Assembly: GCA_038326995.1 (NCBI GenBank)
Contig: JBBQKP010000137.1
Location: 1-9,020, forward strand
From: JBBQKP01 sp038326995
GTDB lineage: Bacteria; Planctomycetota; Phycisphaerae; Tepidisphaerales; Tepidisphaeraceae
DNA: 9,020 nt
Reading direction: 5' to 3'
Below the pieces are notes generated by a model. The model was not told the origin of the DNA, did no database searches, and saw nothing but the letters and a program-made list of their open reading frames with translations. Within the stretch, counting starts at the first letter, position 1. Each line of letters begins with the position of its first letter. Of the stretch, positions 1-6,428 are shown one piece after another. The translations under genes and the position numbers were made by a program.

Positions 1-133
1 TGGTCGCCTGAGTCTGGTCGCCTGAGTCTGGTCGCCTGAGTCTGGTCGCCTGAGTCTGGTCGCCTGAGTCTGGTCGCCTGAGTCTGGTCGCCTGAGTCTG
101 GTCGCCTGAGTCTGGTCGCCTGAGTCTGGTCGC
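1..133. repeat. 14-bp tandem repeat array, cut by the window edge
   Basis: Nine perfect copies of the 14-bp unit TGGTCGCCTGAGTC start at 1, 15, 29 and so on through 113, followed by a partial copy (TGGTCGC) at 127-133. All full copies are identical, which points to recent expansion or homogenisation. The array continues beyond the left edge, so its true length is unknown. The unit is not a multiple of three, so it is unlikely to be coding. The sequence that follows (127-140) matches the unit at 11 of 14 positions, so the array seems to have grown out of, or into, the arm of the neighbouring hairpin. Confidence 0.97.
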
Positions 134-152
134 GTGATTGGGATCACGCGAC
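129..152 (-). terminator. Perfect 10-bp hairpin at the end of the minus-strand gene
   Basis: GTCGCGTGAT (129-138) and ATCACGCGAC (143-152) are perfect reverse complements around a 4-nt loop. On the minus strand the stem begins at the last base of the TAG stop codon (154-152), the usual place for a terminator. No T-tract follows; the 14-bp repeat array does. It may therefore be a Rho-dependent or 3'-end-protecting hairpin rather than a classic intrinsic terminator. Confidence 0.6.
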
Positions 153-1021
153 TACTTCGCGGGCTTGGTCGTTTCCTGAGCATCCTTGTCCGCTCCGCCG
201 TCCTTCACATCCGCCTCTTTTGCGGCCGATTTCAGCTTTTCACGCTGGTCTTCGGTTAGAATCTCCGCGCGCGCTTCCTTCGAAAGCTTCGACTGCACGC
301 CGATCAATTTGCGAAAGAACGGGTCGGCCGCCAAGGGATTCGCCTTCAGATACTCCGCAGCCCCGCCGTCGCTCAGCACGCGAAGCTTCGCCTGCTGCGA
401 GTTGGTCAAATCCGCTTCGTCCAGGGCAGTCGCAAGCCTGCGGAACAACGCTTCCTCGATGACTTTTTGCTGCTGAGCCTGCGAAAGCACCGCGAGTGCC
501 GCCGCTCGCGTCTCTTTTCGAAGCAGGCTTAGTTCCTCCGCGAGCGTCCTGATCTGGTCCTGATTCTCCTTGATTTTCGTTTGATCCGCCTTGTCCTTTT
601 TTCGTCTTTCCGCAGCAACCTCCTTGCGAAGCACGTCGAGCTTCGTGCCGCTGCTGCCCGCGAGCCAGTCACTCAGTTGCTTCTTGCCACTGCTCACGGC
701 TTCATCAAATTTCAAACGCTCGCCAGCAGTCAGCCCTGCGTCTTGCGCGATCACATCAAACGCATCCGTCCTAGCTAGCTTCGCCTCGACTTTCACCTCG
801 GCTTTCGCTTCGGCTTTCGCTTCGGCTTTAGTTTCGGCTTTAGTTTCGACTTTAGTTTCGACTTTAGTTTCAAGCGCCACCGCGTTCGACACCGCCCCCG
901 CGAAAATGGACGCTAGAACAAGACCGCCCAAAACTCCGCGCAGTTCGTTTCGATAGATCGGCATGCCGAGGATCTTGTTAAATCTTTCATGGAAATCAAA
1001 TAAATTTAAGCGTCGCGACAT
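152..1021 (-). CDS. Exported Lys/Ala/Glu-rich coiled-coil protein with LTxxQ-like motifs, function unknown
   Basis: The product is 289 residues from the chosen ATG (1021-1019). A hydrophobic stretch (GVLGGLVLASIFAGAVSNAVA, about residues 28-48) looks like a signal peptide ending in an AVA signal peptidase I site, so the protein is probably periplasmic. A charged repeat of KVET/KAEA-type tetrapeptides follows (about residues 52-81), then a helical domain rich in Lys, Glu, Ala and Gln. Motifs such as LTAGERLKF, LSQAQQQKV, LTNSQQAKL and LTEDQREKL resemble the LTxxQ helices of Spy/CpxP-like periplasmic proteins; that likeness is by eye only. Three starts are possible. ATG 1021 has AAGG 8 nt upstream. 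ATG 1060 has AGGA 6 nt upstream but lies on a dispersed repeat copy. ATG 964 gives the most normal signal-peptide length but has no Shine-Dalgarno site. The gene is transcribed away from the protease gene. Function unknown. Confidence 0.8.
   Translation of the reverse strand: MSRRLNLFDFHERFNKILGMPIYRNELRGVLGGLVLASIFAGAVSNAVALETKVETKVETKAETKAEAKAEAKAEVKVEAKLARTDAFDVIAQDAGLTAGERLKFDEAVSSGKKQLSDWLAGSSGTKLDVLRKEVAAERRKKDKADQTKIKENQDQIRTLAEELSLLRKETRAAALAVLSQAQQQKVIEEALFRRLATALDEADLTNSQQAKLRVLSDGGAAEYLKANPLAADPFFRKLIGVQSKLSKEARAEILTEDQREKLKSAAKEADVKDGGADKDAQETTKPAK
779..868 (-). repeat. In-gene 12-bp repeat encoding K(V/A)E(T/A) tetrapeptides
   Basis: About seven and a half degenerate 12-bp units encode TKVETKVETKAETKAEAKAE and the ten residues after it, directly behind the predicted signal peptide. 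Units differ mostly by single-base changes (GTT/GCT, ACT/GCT on the coding strand). The alternating charge would form a single stable helix or extended linker between the membrane export site and the C-terminal helical domain. Confidence 0.9.
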
Positions 1022-1040
1022 TGTTCTGACCTTTTTTAGC

Positions 1041-1060
1041 CGGTCCGTCTGGCAGGACAT
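1041..1060 (-). repeat. Divergent copy of the dispersed GTCCTGCCGGAC element
   Basis: Read on the minus strand this is ATGTCCTGCCAGACGGACCG, close to ATGTCCTGCCGGACGGGCC at 8677-8695. It lies in the divergent intergenic region, just upstream of the AAGG of the preferred start at 1021. If the alternative start at 1060 were used, the element would supply the first codons. Its presence mainly in intergenic DNA elsewhere argues for the later start. Confidence 0.6.
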
Positions 1061-1158
1061 CTTCGTTCCTATATTTAAAAATCGACAAAAACTGACCGCG
1101 GGCGAGTTGCCTGATCGACGAAACCTCGATTCAAAACGCGTCCTTTGCTGCCGTGGTG

Positions 1159-1164
1159 TATGCT
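1159..1164 (+). promoter_or_regulatory. Likely -10 box of a leaderless promoter for the CAAX-protease gene
   Basis: TATGCT ends 9 nt before the ATG at 1174, which would place the transcript start within a few bases of the start codon. No Shine-Dalgarno sequence and no good -35 box is visible. The same hexamer at the same distance precedes rpiA, which raises confidence. Confidence 0.5.
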
Positions 1165-1173
1165 TCATCGCCC

Positions 1174-1956
1174 ATGCCCAGCGCTAATGATAATCAGGCG
1201 GATCCGCACATGTCCGATCCGCGCCTAACCGACCCACGCCTGCCGCCCTTCACGTGGCACTACGTATTGCCGTTCGCCGTTTTCATGGGGTTCGTATTTC
1301 TCGGCGGGCATTTTCCGGACCTGTTCCCGTACATGTACGCCGCCCGCGCGGTGATCGTCGGCCTGCTGCTCTGCTATCTTTGGAAATTCTTCACACGCAT
1401 CTCGTGGTCGCATTGGCAGCTCGGCGTGCTCGTCGGCGTCGTCGGAATCGTGCAGTGGGTGGGCATGGAGTCTCTGCTCATCCAATGGCGGCAAACTCTC
1501 GACCCGGCCACGCCGTTCGGCTGGATCATCCACAACACCAGCCTGATGTCCGTGACTGAAACGGGCTTTGTCATCCCCGAAGAAATTCCAAACCCGCTTT
1601 GGATGTGGCTGTTCATCCTCGTACGAATCGCGGGCGCGTCGCTGGTCGTGCCGGTGATGGAGGAATTGTTCTGGCGCGACTGGCTCTGGAGAAATCTGGC
1701 GGCGCCGACGAACTTCAAGCTGATGAAAGTCGGCGAATACGATCGCTCTTCGTTCTGGCTTATTCCGCTGATCTTCGCTTTGGTCCACGTGCAGTGGCTC
1801 ACGGCCGTCGTGTGGGCGCTGATGATCGCCTGGCTGCTCGTGAAGACCCGCAGCATCGGCGCGTGCATCATCGCCCATGCGGTTACGAATTTTCTCCTGG
1901 GTGTTTACGTCCTGGTGATGTGGCAAATGGGAAAGCCCGTGTGGTTTTTCTGGTAG
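1174..1956 (+). CDS. CPBP-family membrane protease, CAAX prenyl protease-related (PEP-CTERM type)
   Basis: This 260-residue multi-pass membrane protein carries the three signature motifs of the CPBP/Abi metalloprotease superfamily: EExxxR at residues 163-168 (EELFWR), a motif-2 His at 205 (FALVHVQW), and HxxxN at 235-239 (HAVTN). The Glu and His residues are the expected metal ligands and catalytic residues. Hydrophobic helices occur near residues 27-45, 50-72, 83-98, 145-162, 192-206, 209-224 and 230-248. The short tail ending in ...KPVWFFW and the overall layout fit the 'CAAX prenyl protease-related' subfamily (TIGR03008 type), known from genomes with exosortase/PEP-CTERM protein sorting; that assignment is from memory of the family. 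ATG 1174 is chosen because a -10-like box sits 9 nt upstream. In-frame GTG 1153 would overlap that box; ATG 1210 is another option. The substrate is unknown. It is divergent from the exported coiled-coil gene, and rpiA follows 89 bp later with its own promoter. Confidence 0.88.
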   Translation: MPSANDNQADPHMSDPRLTDPRLPPFTWHYVLPFAVFMGFVFLGGHFPDLFPYMYAARAVIVGLLLCYLWKFFTRISWSHWQLGVLVGVVGIVQWVGMESLLIQWRQTLDPATPFGWIIHNTSLMSVTETGFVIPEEIPNPLWMWLFILVRIAGASLVVPVMEELFWRDWLWRNLAAPTNFKLMKVGEYDRSSFWLIPLIFALVHVQWLTAVVWALMIAWLLVKTRSIGACIIAHAVTNFLLGVYVLVMWQMGKPVWFFW

Positions 1957-2008
1957 ACGACCCAGCGCGACATACTGATGCGTCGTGCGAAAGCGTTGGC
2001 CCGCGCTA

Positions 2009-2035
2009 TTGACTTGCCGTGCAGTGTGATATGCT
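2009..2035 (+). promoter_or_regulatory. Likely promoter of rpiA, leaderless geometry
   Basis: TTGACT (2009-2014) and TATGCT (2030-2035) form a sigma-70-like pair with a short 15-bp spacer; a TG one base before the hexamer gives an extended -10 look. The hexamer ends 10 nt before ATG 2046, so the transcript would start only a few bases before the start codon. The pyrimidine-rich gap (TCTCCTCCCC) holds no Shine-Dalgarno site. Confidence 0.6.
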
Positions 2036-2045
2036 TCTCCTCCCC

Positions 2046-2744
2046 ATGTACGCAGCAGCCAAGCAAATGGTCGCCCGACGTGCGGTTGAACTCGTTTCCT
2101 CGGGCATGTGTGTAGGCCTGGGCACGGGATCGACCGCCTCGCTCTTCATCGCCGAGCTGGGTCTTGCGATCCGCGACGGTCGCCTCACGGACGTGACGGG
2201 CGTGCCTACGAGTGTCGCATCAGAGCAGCTCGCGCAAGAGCACGGCGTGCGCTTGTTTGATACATCGAACGGCTTTATCTGCGACCTCACCATCGACGGG
2301 GCCGACGAAATCGACCCGCAGCTCGAACTGATCAAAGGCCTGGGTGGTGCGCTGCTTCGCGAGAAGATCGTCGCGCAAAATTCCCGGCGCGTCGTGATCA
2401 TCTCCGACGCCACCAAACGCGTCTCAAGGCTCGGCACGAAGTCACTGTTGCCCGTCGAGGTCATCCCCTTCGCCCGCTCGACGAGTGAACGCTTTCTGCG
2501 CGACCTGAACCTTAAGCCGCGACTTCGTACCAAATCCGGCGGCGAGACATACCTCACCGACAACGGCAACGCGATCTTCGACTGTGCGATTGAACACATC
2601 GACGACATGCGCGCCTTGGCACGCGACCTCTCAGCCCGGGCGGGCATTGTCGGCCACGGGCTGTTCATCGGCATCGCCGACCTGGCCGTCGTCGCCGACG
2701 AAGCGGGGCAAATCGCCATGCTCACCCGCGTCGCGTGCGGCTGA
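2046..2744 (+). CDS. rpiA: Ribose-5-phosphate isomerase A
   Basis: RpiA interconverts ribose 5-phosphate and ribulose 5-phosphate in the cytoplasmic non-oxidative pentose phosphate pathway. The product is 232 residues, a normal length. Family motifs appear in order: GLGTGST phosphate-binding loop (residues 24-30), GVPTS (52-56), DGADEID with the substrate-binding/catalytic Asp pair (84-90), KGLGGA (97-102) followed by REKI with the general-base Glu at 106, SDATKRVSRLG (120-130), LPVEVIPFA (135-143), TDNGN (171-175) and GLFIGIADLAVV (205-216). Nothing essential is missing. ATG 2046 is preferred over GTG 2019 and ATG 2031 because those would overlap the promoter and the protein then starts where family members do. 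It is probably transcribed alone: it has its own promoter and 241 bp separate it from the next gene. Confidence 0.97.
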   Translation: MYAAAKQMVARRAVELVSSGMCVGLGTGSTASLFIAELGLAIRDGRLTDVTGVPTSVASEQLAQEHGVRLFDTSNGFICDLTIDGADEIDPQLELIKGLGGALLREKIVAQNSRRVVIISDATKRVSRLGTKSLLPVEVIPFARSTSERFLRDLNLKPRLRTKSGGETYLTDNGNAIFDCAIEHIDDMRALARDLSARAGIVGHGLFIGIADLAVVADEAGQIAMLTRVACG

Positions 2745-2759
2745 GAACGTATAGCTAAG

Positions 2760-2801
2760 ATTTCAGATTTGAGATTTGAGATTTGAGTTTTGAGATTTCG
2801 C
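2760..2801. repeat. 7-bp tandem repeat (ATTTGAG)
   Basis: Six heptamers run head to tail 15 bp after the rpiA stop: ATTTCAG, three perfect ATTTGAG, TTTTGAG and ATTTCGC. The tract is AT-rich in GC-rich surroundings. It looks like a simple intergenic repeat caused by replication slippage; no function can be read from it. Confidence 0.9.
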
Positions 2802-2802
2802 T

Positions 2803-2824
2803 GTTCCGCCCGACGGGCCTGAAA
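2803..2824 (+). repeat. Copy of the dispersed GTCCTGCCGGAC element downstream of rpiA
   Basis: This 22-bp stretch matches 8679-8700 at 18 of 22 positions, including the shared GACGGGCC and GAAA blocks. It contains a small GCCC-GAC-GGGC stem followed by CTGAAAAAG, so it might also help end rpiA transcription, but without a T-tract on the plus strand that is weak. Confidence 0.5.
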
Positions 2825-2985
2825 AAGAGACCATCGCCCCGGCAGAGAAAGTCATAGCCCGAAATCCGATTTTGCAACATTTGCCGTCGCAACACGTCCA
2901 ATGCGGCGATACAGTATCAACACGTGGCGTATCAGAACCCACCTGCTGAACTCTCGACCTGAACTCTCAAACTGAAGCACCAGCC

Positions 2986-5028
2986 ATGACCACGCCATCC
3001 ACCCTCGGAATTGACCGGCACGTCCAGCAGGTTCAGCGTCGGCTTGTTCTCAAACACGCCATCCTATCGCTGGGCAGAGCGCTGTTCGTCGTGGCGTTGC
3101 TCGCGGCGATTGCCGTCGCACTGCGTACGTTCGCACAGCTTCATCTGCCCCGGCCCATGCTGTGGCTTTATGCGGCACTCGCAATTTCCATGCTCGTCGC
3201 GCTGATACTCGGCCTGCGAAGCAAGCCCGCCCCACTGACGGCCGCGGCTCACATCGACGACGCCCTGGGTTTGAAAGAAAAGTTCGGCACTGCGATGTAT
3301 GTCCGCAATGGCCCGATGAAGGATGACCCGTTCGCAAGGCTTGCGGTAAGTGATGCCGAGAACGCCGCGGTAGGCGTTGACCTGCGTGGCAAGTTTCCGC
3401 TCGAATTTCCAAAGCCGTTGATCTGGGCGTCGATCATCGCGCTGGCGGCGTTCCTCGCGGGCCAGTTCATCCCGCCGCTCGATTTGTTCGGGCGTCAGCA
3501 GGCGCAGCAGATCGCGATCCAACTGGAACAGCAACAAGAGCAAGCGAAGAAAACCGTCGAAGACGCACTGACTTTGATGAACCAGGCCCCGACGTCGGTC
3601 GCGGGCGATGAAGAGATTCAACTCGCCAAGAATCAGTTGCAGGAGATGCTGCAGCAGCCCGGGCTCGAGCCCGACAAGGCCAACCGCACCGCCGCGGCCG
3701 CTTTGCAGCAGCTGGATGACAGCCTGAAAAAAGAGATCGCCAACAGCAGTACATTCGCGCAGGCGAAGCAGAACGAGCGAATGCTCCGACAGCTCGGCCA
3801 GACCGACGAGAAAGGCCCCGTCGCCGACGCCAAGCGCGAACTGGCCGAGGGCAATCTCGACAAGGCCGTCGAGAAATTGAACGAGGTCGCGAAGAATTTC
3901 GACACGATGTCGGACGAAGAGAAACAGCAGGCCGCCAATCAGATGCAGCAGATGGCGAATCAGTTGCAGCAGTTGGCCAATGATCCCAAAGCGCAGCAGC
4001 AGATGCAGCAACAATTGCAGCAGCAATTGGGGGTGAATCAGCAGCAGGCGCAGCAGATGGTCAAGCAGATGCAGCAGGCCGCACAGGGCGATCCGCAGGC
4101 ACAGCAACAGCTCCAGCAGCAAATGCAGCAGGCCATGCAGCAGATGCCCCAGGCACAGCAGCAGGCCGCCCAGCAGGCGATTCAGCAGGCGCAGGCCCAG
4201 GCGAATTCACAGCAGAACGCCCAGCAGATGCAGCAAGCCGCCCAGCAGATGGCCCAGGCGATGCAGCAAGGCCAGCAGGGTCAGCAACAGCAAGGTCAAC
4301 AGCAGGGACAGCAGGCCGGTCAACAACAGGCCGGTCAACAACAGGCCCAAGGACAGCAAACTCAACAAGGTCAGCAAGGTCAACAGGGCCAACAGCAGGC
4401 GGGTCAACAGCAAGGTCAGCAGGCCCAGGGTCAACAGCAAGGCCAGCAGGCCCAGGGTCAACAACAGGGTCAACAACAAGGCATGCAGCAAGCCCAACAG
4501 GACATGAAAAACGCCATCGACCAGATGCAGGCGATGCAGAAGGACATGCGACAGGTTCAGGCCCAGCAGCAGCAAGCGCAGCAGCAGGCGCAGAACGCGG
4601 CCGGCCAGTGCAACGGCGGACAGCCCGGCCAAAAACCCGGCCCAGGTCAAGCCGCATGGAAGCCAGGCGAAATCGACAACAAGCCCGGCCAGGGTATGGG
4701 CGGCGCGGGTCAAGGCATGGGCGGACAGGCAGAAAGCACGCCCGCGCCTTTTGGTTTCAAAGACGAAATCAGCAAGAGCCAGGACAACGAAAAAGGACGC
4801 ATTCTCGCGAGCTCGTTCGTCAAGGCCGACCAACTCATCGGCGAATCGACCGCGGGATTGCGTGAAGTCATTCAGAGCAACGTCCAAGACTCCGCCGACG
4901 AGATCGACCGCCAGCGCATCGGCAGACAGGCAGCGAACGCGGTTCGAGATTATTTCAAAACGCTCGGCGTTGATGCGCCTGCCGAAACACCTGCCACCAG
5001 CACTCCGGCCTCGGCCGAGAAAAAATAG
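2986..5028 (+). CDS. Very Gln-rich membrane protein with conserved C-terminal domain (TIGR02302/DUF4175-like architecture)
   Basis: The product is 680 residues. Transmembrane helices lie at about 30-50, 58-77 and 145-165; between the second and third is a segment with AAAHIDDALGLKEKFGTAM (87-103). Residues 170-330 are charged, helical and Gln/Glu-rich, likely coiled coil. Residues 335-545 are extreme low complexity, dominated by Gln with Ala, Met and Gly (QQM, GQQQ, AQQ runs). A Gly/Pro-rich linker with the only obvious Cys in that part (542) follows, then a compact ordered-looking C-terminal domain (586-662) with FVKADQL and DEIDRQRIGRQ. The plan of 2-3 N-terminal helices plus a long Gln/Gly-rich region recalls the alphaproteobacterial TIGR02302/DUF4175 low-complexity family; similar proteins occur in planctomycetes. 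This is a family-level resemblance, not a function. ATG 2986 has no Shine-Dalgarno site. The PIN-TRAM gene starts 84 bp downstream and may be cotranscribed. Confidence 0.88.
   Translation: MTTPSTLGIDRHVQQVQRRLVLKHAILSLGRALFVVALLAAIAVALRTFAQLHLPRPMLWLYAALAISMLVALILGLRSKPAPLTAAAHIDDALGLKEKFGTAMYVRNGPMKDDPFARLAVSDAENAAVGVDLRGKFPLEFPKPLIWASIIALAAFLAGQFIPPLDLFGRQQAQQIAIQLEQQQEQAKKTVEDALTLMNQAPTSVAGDEEIQLAKNQLQEMLQQPGLEPDKANRTAAAALQQLDDSLKKEIANSSTFAQAKQNERMLRQLGQTDEKGPVADAKRELAEGNLDKAVEKLNEVAKNFDTMSDEEKQQAANQMQQMANQLQQLANDPKAQQQMQQQLQQQLGVNQQQAQQMVKQMQQAAQGDPQAQQQLQQQMQQAMQQMPQAQQQAAQQAIQQAQAQANSQQNAQQMQQAAQQMAQAMQQGQQGQQQQGQQQGQQAGQQQAGQQQAQGQQTQQGQQGQQGQQQAGQQQGQQAQGQQQGQQAQGQQQGQQQGMQQAQQDMKNAIDQMQAMQKDMRQVQAQQQQAQQQAQNAAGQCNGGQPGQKPGPGQAAWKPGEIDNKPGQGMGGAGQGMGGQAESTPAPFGFKDEISKSQDNEKGRILASSFVKADQLIGESTAGLREVIQSNVQDSADEIDRQRIGRQAANAVRDYFKTLGVDAPAETPATSTPASAEKK
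4402..4455 (+). repeat. 27-bp tandem duplication inside the Gln-rich gene
   Basis: Two consecutive 27-bp units (4402-4428 and 4429-4455) match at 26 of 27 bases and each encode GQQQGQQAQ (residues 473-481 and 482-490). They lie in a longer field of GGTCAACAG-like 9-bp units (about 4270-4490), showing how the low-complexity part grows by slippage. Confidence 0.85.
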
Positions 5029-5035
5029 CAGTCAA

Positions 5036-5087
5036 CAATTCACCCAGTCGAAACGACTCTGCAACTCACCCAGTCGTAATGACTTTG
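5036..5087. repeat. Duplicated 26-bp unit, each with a small hairpin
   Basis: Units 5036-5061 and 5062-5087 match at 22 of 26 bases, between the Gln-rich and PIN-TRAM genes. Each holds a 5-bp stem: AGTCG-AAA-CGACT in the first and AGTCG-TAA-TGACT in the second, where the C-to-T change leaves a G-U pair. The stem survives the divergence, but it is short, so this may be chance. Confidence 0.75.
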
Positions 5088-5112
5088 GACAGAACCACTT
5101 TCGGCCCATCGC

Positions 5113-6423
5113 ATGCTTCTAAATCTCCTCCGAGTTCTGTTCATCCTCCTCATGGCCGCGGTCGGCTGGACCTATCTACAAGACGAATCGCAATTCCTCG
5201 GCGGGCAAACCTGGCTCACACTCGCGATCGCCCTCTCGCTCGGCGTCTTCGCCATCTCCGTTGACATCCTCGCCCCGCGAAAAAAACTGTCCGTGTTCTC
5301 CGGCACATTCTTCGGCCTGCTCGTGGGTGTCTTCGTCGCCTATGCCCTGTCGTTTGTCGTGCGCCTCTTCGTCGATCAAATCGCTTCAGGGTTTCCGGGC
5401 GTGCCCTTCGCCGCCACGAACAAGCGTGAATCACTCATCATGTTTTGCACGCTGATCCTGGGCACGTGCGCGTGCTATCTCGCAATCTCAATCGTCCTTC
5501 AGACCAAGGACGATTTCCGCTTCATCATTCCCTATGTCGAATTCAGCAAGCAAACCAAAGGCCCGCGCCCGCTCATCCTCGACACCAGCGCACTGATTGA
5601 CGGCCGAATCGCCGATGTCGCACACGCCGGGATTTTCGAAACCCAACTGGTCGTCCCCGCATTCGTCCTGCGAGAGCTCCAGCGCGTCGCCGATTCGGGC
5701 GACAAGCTCAAACGCAATCGCGGCCGACGCGGGCTTGACGTCCTTGGAAAACTTCAGCAGGAAAAAAATCTCGACGTCCGCATCTACGAAAGCGAACGCT
5801 ACGACTCCAAAGACATCGCCGTCGATCAGGCCCTCATGTCACTCGCCCGCGAACTCAACGGCCGCGTCCTTACAACCGACTACAACCTCAACAAAGTCGC
5901 GCAGCTCACAGGCGTTGAAGTGCTCAACCTCAACGAACTCGCCAACGCGCTTAAAGTCGAAGTCCTGCCCGGCGAATCCACGATCGTCCGCGTCGTTCGT
6001 CCGGGCGAAGAACAAAATCAGGGCGTCGGCTTCCTCGACGACGGAACCATGGTCGTCATTGAGCACGGCAAGCCGTTCGTCGGGCAGGATGTCGAAATCA
6101 TCGTCACCAACACCCGGCAAACCGCCGCTGGAAAAATGATCTTCGGACGAATCCCCGATTCACAGAAAACGGGCGAATCGAGATCAAGGGATTCAAGATC
6201 AGCGAACACGCACTCCGCCGATGCACGACCCGCCGATGCACGACCGGCCGATGCACGACCCGCCGATGTGCGACCCGCCGATGTGACTGACGGTGATTCA
6301 CGCCCACCTGAACCCCGCTTGCCCGAAACTCGCTTGCCCGAAACTCGCTCGCCCGAAACTCGCCCACCCGAATCTCGCCCACCCGAATCTCGCCCACCCG
6401 AATCTCGCCGCTCTCGAAATTAA
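5113..6423 (+). CDS. YacL-like membrane PIN-TRAM domain protein with pentapeptide-repeat tail
   Basis: The 436-residue product has four N-terminal hydrophobic helices (about 3-20, 32-52, 60-86, 107-129), then a PIN domain of the YacL type (about 152-262) and a TRAM domain (about 284-347). PIN acidic residues expected to bind the catalytic metal are visible: Asp157 in LDTSALIDGRI, Glu188 in VLRELQ, Asp234/Asp238 in SKDIAVDQ and Asp256 in TTDYN. TRAM is a small RNA-binding fold. The family is thought to be a membrane-anchored RNase or RNA-binding protein, but its substrate is not established. B. subtilis YacL is about 366 residues; here an extra tail of about 88 residues (349-436) is built from repeated ADARP and then PETRL/PESRP pentapeptides, very Arg/Pro-rich. 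The start at ATG 5113 begins directly with the first helix; no Shine-Dalgarno site is seen. ispD follows after 5 bp, an order conserved with B. subtilis yacL-ispD. Confidence 0.93.
   Translation: MLLNLLRVLFILLMAAVGWTYLQDESQFLGGQTWLTLAIALSLGVFAISVDILAPRKKLSVFSGTFFGLLVGVFVAYALSFVVRLFVDQIASGFPGVPFAATNKRESLIMFCTLILGTCACYLAISIVLQTKDDFRFIIPYVEFSKQTKGPRPLILDTSALIDGRIADVAHAGIFETQLVVPAFVLRELQRVADSGDKLKRNRGRRGLDVLGKLQQEKNLDVRIYESERYDSKDIAVDQALMSLARELNGRVLTTDYNLNKVAQLTGVEVLNLNELANALKVEVLPGESTIVRVVRPGEEQNQGVGFLDDGTMVVIEHGKPFVGQDVEIIVTNTRQTAAGKMIFGRIPDSQKTGESRSRDSRSANTHSADARPADARPADARPADVRPADVTDGDSRPPEPRLPETRLPETRSPETRPPESRPPESRPPESRRSRN
6217..6411 (+). repeat. Two families of 15-bp tandem repeats encoding the PIN-TRAM tail
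   Basis: Family one is five units at 6217-6291 (GCCGATGCACGACCC type: ADARP x3, ADVRP, then a diverged ADVTD). Family two is seven units at 6307-6411 (CCCGAAACTCGCTTG type: PEPRL, PETRL, PETRS, PETRP, PESRP x2, PESRR). Both have a 15-bp period, so copy-number changes keep the frame. Adjacent units are nearly identical, suggesting recent slippage. Confidence 0.93.
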
Positions 6424-6428
6424 AGACT

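Noticed and set aside
1..133. CRISPR array at the left edge
   Set aside because: The 14-bp units abut directly with no spacers.
1225..1926. 233-codon minus-strand frame opposite the CAAX protease
   Set aside because: The plus-strand product has clear EExxxR, His and HxxxN motifs and membrane helices; the antisense product is His/Arg/Asp-rich with none.
2803..2830. Intrinsic terminator after rpiA
   Set aside because: The stem is only 4 bp and is followed by A-rich rather than T-rich sequence on the plus strand; better explained as a dispersed repeat copy.
2908..2918. Palindrome GATACAGTATC upstream of the Gln-rich gene as an operator
   Set aside because: Five-base half-sites of this kind are expected several times by chance in 9 kb, and no promoter is clearly linked to it.
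3064..4122. Long minus-strand Leu-rich frame opposite the Gln-rich gene
   Set aside because: CAG/CAA-rich coding DNA read backwards gives CTG/TTG, so a Leu-rich open frame is expected without selection.
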